From assembly GCF_025950085.1 (NCBI RefSeq), contig NZ_JAPDDS010000004.1, forward strand, positions 417,588 to 481,587: a DNA stretch of 64,000 nt. Direction: 5' to 3'. The notes under the pieces were generated by a model. That model saw only the letters and a program-made list of their open reading frames with translations, had not been told where the DNA came from and did no database searches. Both the position numbers and the translations under genes were made by a program. Positions 63,339 to 64,000 of this stretch are shown one piece after another (positions within the stretch are counted from its first letter, which is position 1; each line of letters starts with the position of its first letter). Source of the stretch: Luteolibacter flavescens (GTDB taxonomy: Bacteria; Verrucomicrobiota; Verrucomicrobiia; Verrucomicrobiales; Akkermansiaceae).

Positions 63339-63868
63339 AGGGCTCGCCGCCATTTACCCGCCATCCCGTTGAACAGGAGTTCTTGACCCGGTCGTGGGCG
63401 GGCCACGCGATTGAAATGGGGCGCGCCCAACTGCTGTTGCGCAAAGGCCCGTTCCGGGTCATGGAGGCGTCGCAGTCGGTATGGTTGGTCATCGAGTCAG
63501 GTGCCGGAACCCTGACCGCGGTGATGCTCTTGGAAAAGGATCCGCATGTTTCCCGGATCGCAGTGGGAAAAGAAGGCGGGGAGACGATTCTCAGGTCATC
63601 CTGTTTGCTGGGCGACTACACGATCCGCCTGCGACTCCAGGAGGAGCCCGTCCCGATTGTGAGGGCTACGGTGAAAATGACCACCACGAGTGCAGCGAAA
63701 CTGCAGCAATCACGGCGGGATGTGCTGATGACGGACGAAAATCACAATCCGCTGGAGGAGGGCCTTCTCTTCACGACACAGACAGGTCCGAATGCCGGCC
63801 ACGCATTCGTCGCGGCAGGTGATTCGACACTGTTTTATTTTCAGAATCTCACCGCCCTTGCCTCTTAG
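63335..63868 (+). CDS. Hypothetical protein, last gene before an IS
   Basis: A 177-residue, probably beta-rich protein (SVWLVIESGAGTLTAVMLLE, GDYTIRLRLQEEPVPIVRAT, HAFVAAGDSTLFYFQNLTAL). It overlaps the preceding gene by 4 bp (ATGA). No family is recognised. It is followed by the start of an IS element, so the operon may once have been longer. Confidence 0.65.
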   Translation: MKGSPPFTRHPVEQEFLTRSWAGHAIEMGRAQLLLRKGPFRVMEASQSVWLVIESGAGTLTAVMLLEKDPHVSRIAVGKEGGETILRSSCLLGDYTIRLRLQEEPVPIVRATVKMTTTSAAKLQQSRRDVLMTDENHNPLEEGLLFTTQTGPNAGHAFVAAGDSTLFYFQNLTALAS

Positions 63869-63941
63869 AAGCCGTCTGAAAATTAACTGAAGTTGAGCAA
63901 TTGGGCTGTACAGAGCCGCATGGCCATTGGAGAATCCTCCG

Positions 63942-64000
63942 ATGCCAGCGTATCCGAGCAGCCTCAGTGACCTCGAATGGGAGACCATCCGCCCGATCCT
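63942..64000 (+). CDS. IS5-type transposase, N-terminal fragment (cut by window end)
   Basis: The frame starts MPAYPSSLSDLEWETIRPIL and runs off the window. The pattern YPSxLSDxEWxxIxPxL is the start of IS5 (IS427-like) transposases with a DUF4096 N-terminus. The sequence at about 63873-63895 (gccgtctgaaaattaac) may be the left end of the element; the matching right end is outside the window. Confidence 0.75.
   Translation, partial: MPAYPSSLSDLEWETIRPI

Noticed and set aside
1..64000. CRISPR array, rRNA operon or prophage structural genes
   Set aside because: No regularly spaced direct repeats, rRNA segments or capsid, portal, terminase or tail genes were seen.

Overview
The window looks like a chromosomal segment of a high-GC verrucomicrobium, probably of the Verrucomicrobiaceae (Luteolibacter-like). 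The marker families are a Verru_Chthon cassette protein A, an ECF sigma factor with a membrane-anchored tail, a DUF1800/DUF1501 gene pair, a formylglycine-type sulfatase, LamG surface proteins and a PEP-CTERM protein ending in VPEP, a hydrophobic stretch and RRRR. The genus is an inference from gene content only.

Layout. 1-5.8 kb: a 5'-truncated sigma factor with a membrane-anchored C-terminus, a related anchored protein, then an SGNH-like/MBOAT pair for polysaccharide O-acylation. 5.9-15.6 kb, minus strand: one operon running from a possible 55-aa leader ORF through a 1153-aa LamG protein, Verru_Chthon protein A and a 235-aa secreted unknown to the sulfatase. 16.4-24.5 kb, plus strand: a sulfate uptake locus with an Rrf2 regulator, YezD, an OprO/P-like porin, two tandem sulfate-binding lipoproteins, CysT, CysW, CysA and an unknown protein that overlaps cysA. 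24.5-29.6 kb: an SDR and alpha-glucan enzymes (GH13 with CBM20, GH77 MalQ) around a small unknown gene. 29.6-32.6 kb: small exported proteins separated by three copies of a MITE-like repeat with 25-bp terminal inverted repeats. 32.7-35.7 kb: an M16 protease. 36.0-38.5 kb: tRNA-Leu(CAG) followed by a small mobile-element-like gene block. 39.0-46.2 kb: a YadA-head-like surface protein, DUF1800, a Tat-exported DUF1501 and a pseudopilin-like anchor protein. 46.2-50.7 kb: a gene remnant, the PEP-CTERM protein and a cluster of tiny paralogous minus-strand genes with strong hairpins between them.

50.8-53.3 kb is a complete IS66-family insertion sequence with 26-bp terminal repeats and an 8-bp target duplication. 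From 53.4 kb onward there is a lower-GC stress-type cluster: isochorismatase-like hydrolase, a small membrane protein, two SDRs, a zinc alcohol dehydrogenase, an alpha/beta hydrolase, catalase HPII, two DUF892 ferritin-like proteins, a DUF6766 membrane protein and two unknowns. The window ends in the first codons of an IS5-type transposase.

How the genes fit together. The clearest functional unit is sulfate acquisition: a cysteine-rich Rrf2 regulator, probably sensing sulfur or Fe-S status, an outer-membrane pore, two periplasmic receptors and the ABC importer. A sulfatase operon lies nearby and could release sulfate from sulfated polysaccharides; that link is inferred. The best candidates for undescribed biology are the MITE-like family, the small-paralog cluster at 47.6-50.7 kb with a possible structured RNA, the unknown last gene of the sulfate operon, and the Verru_Chthon A operon that lacks its usual B-D partners.
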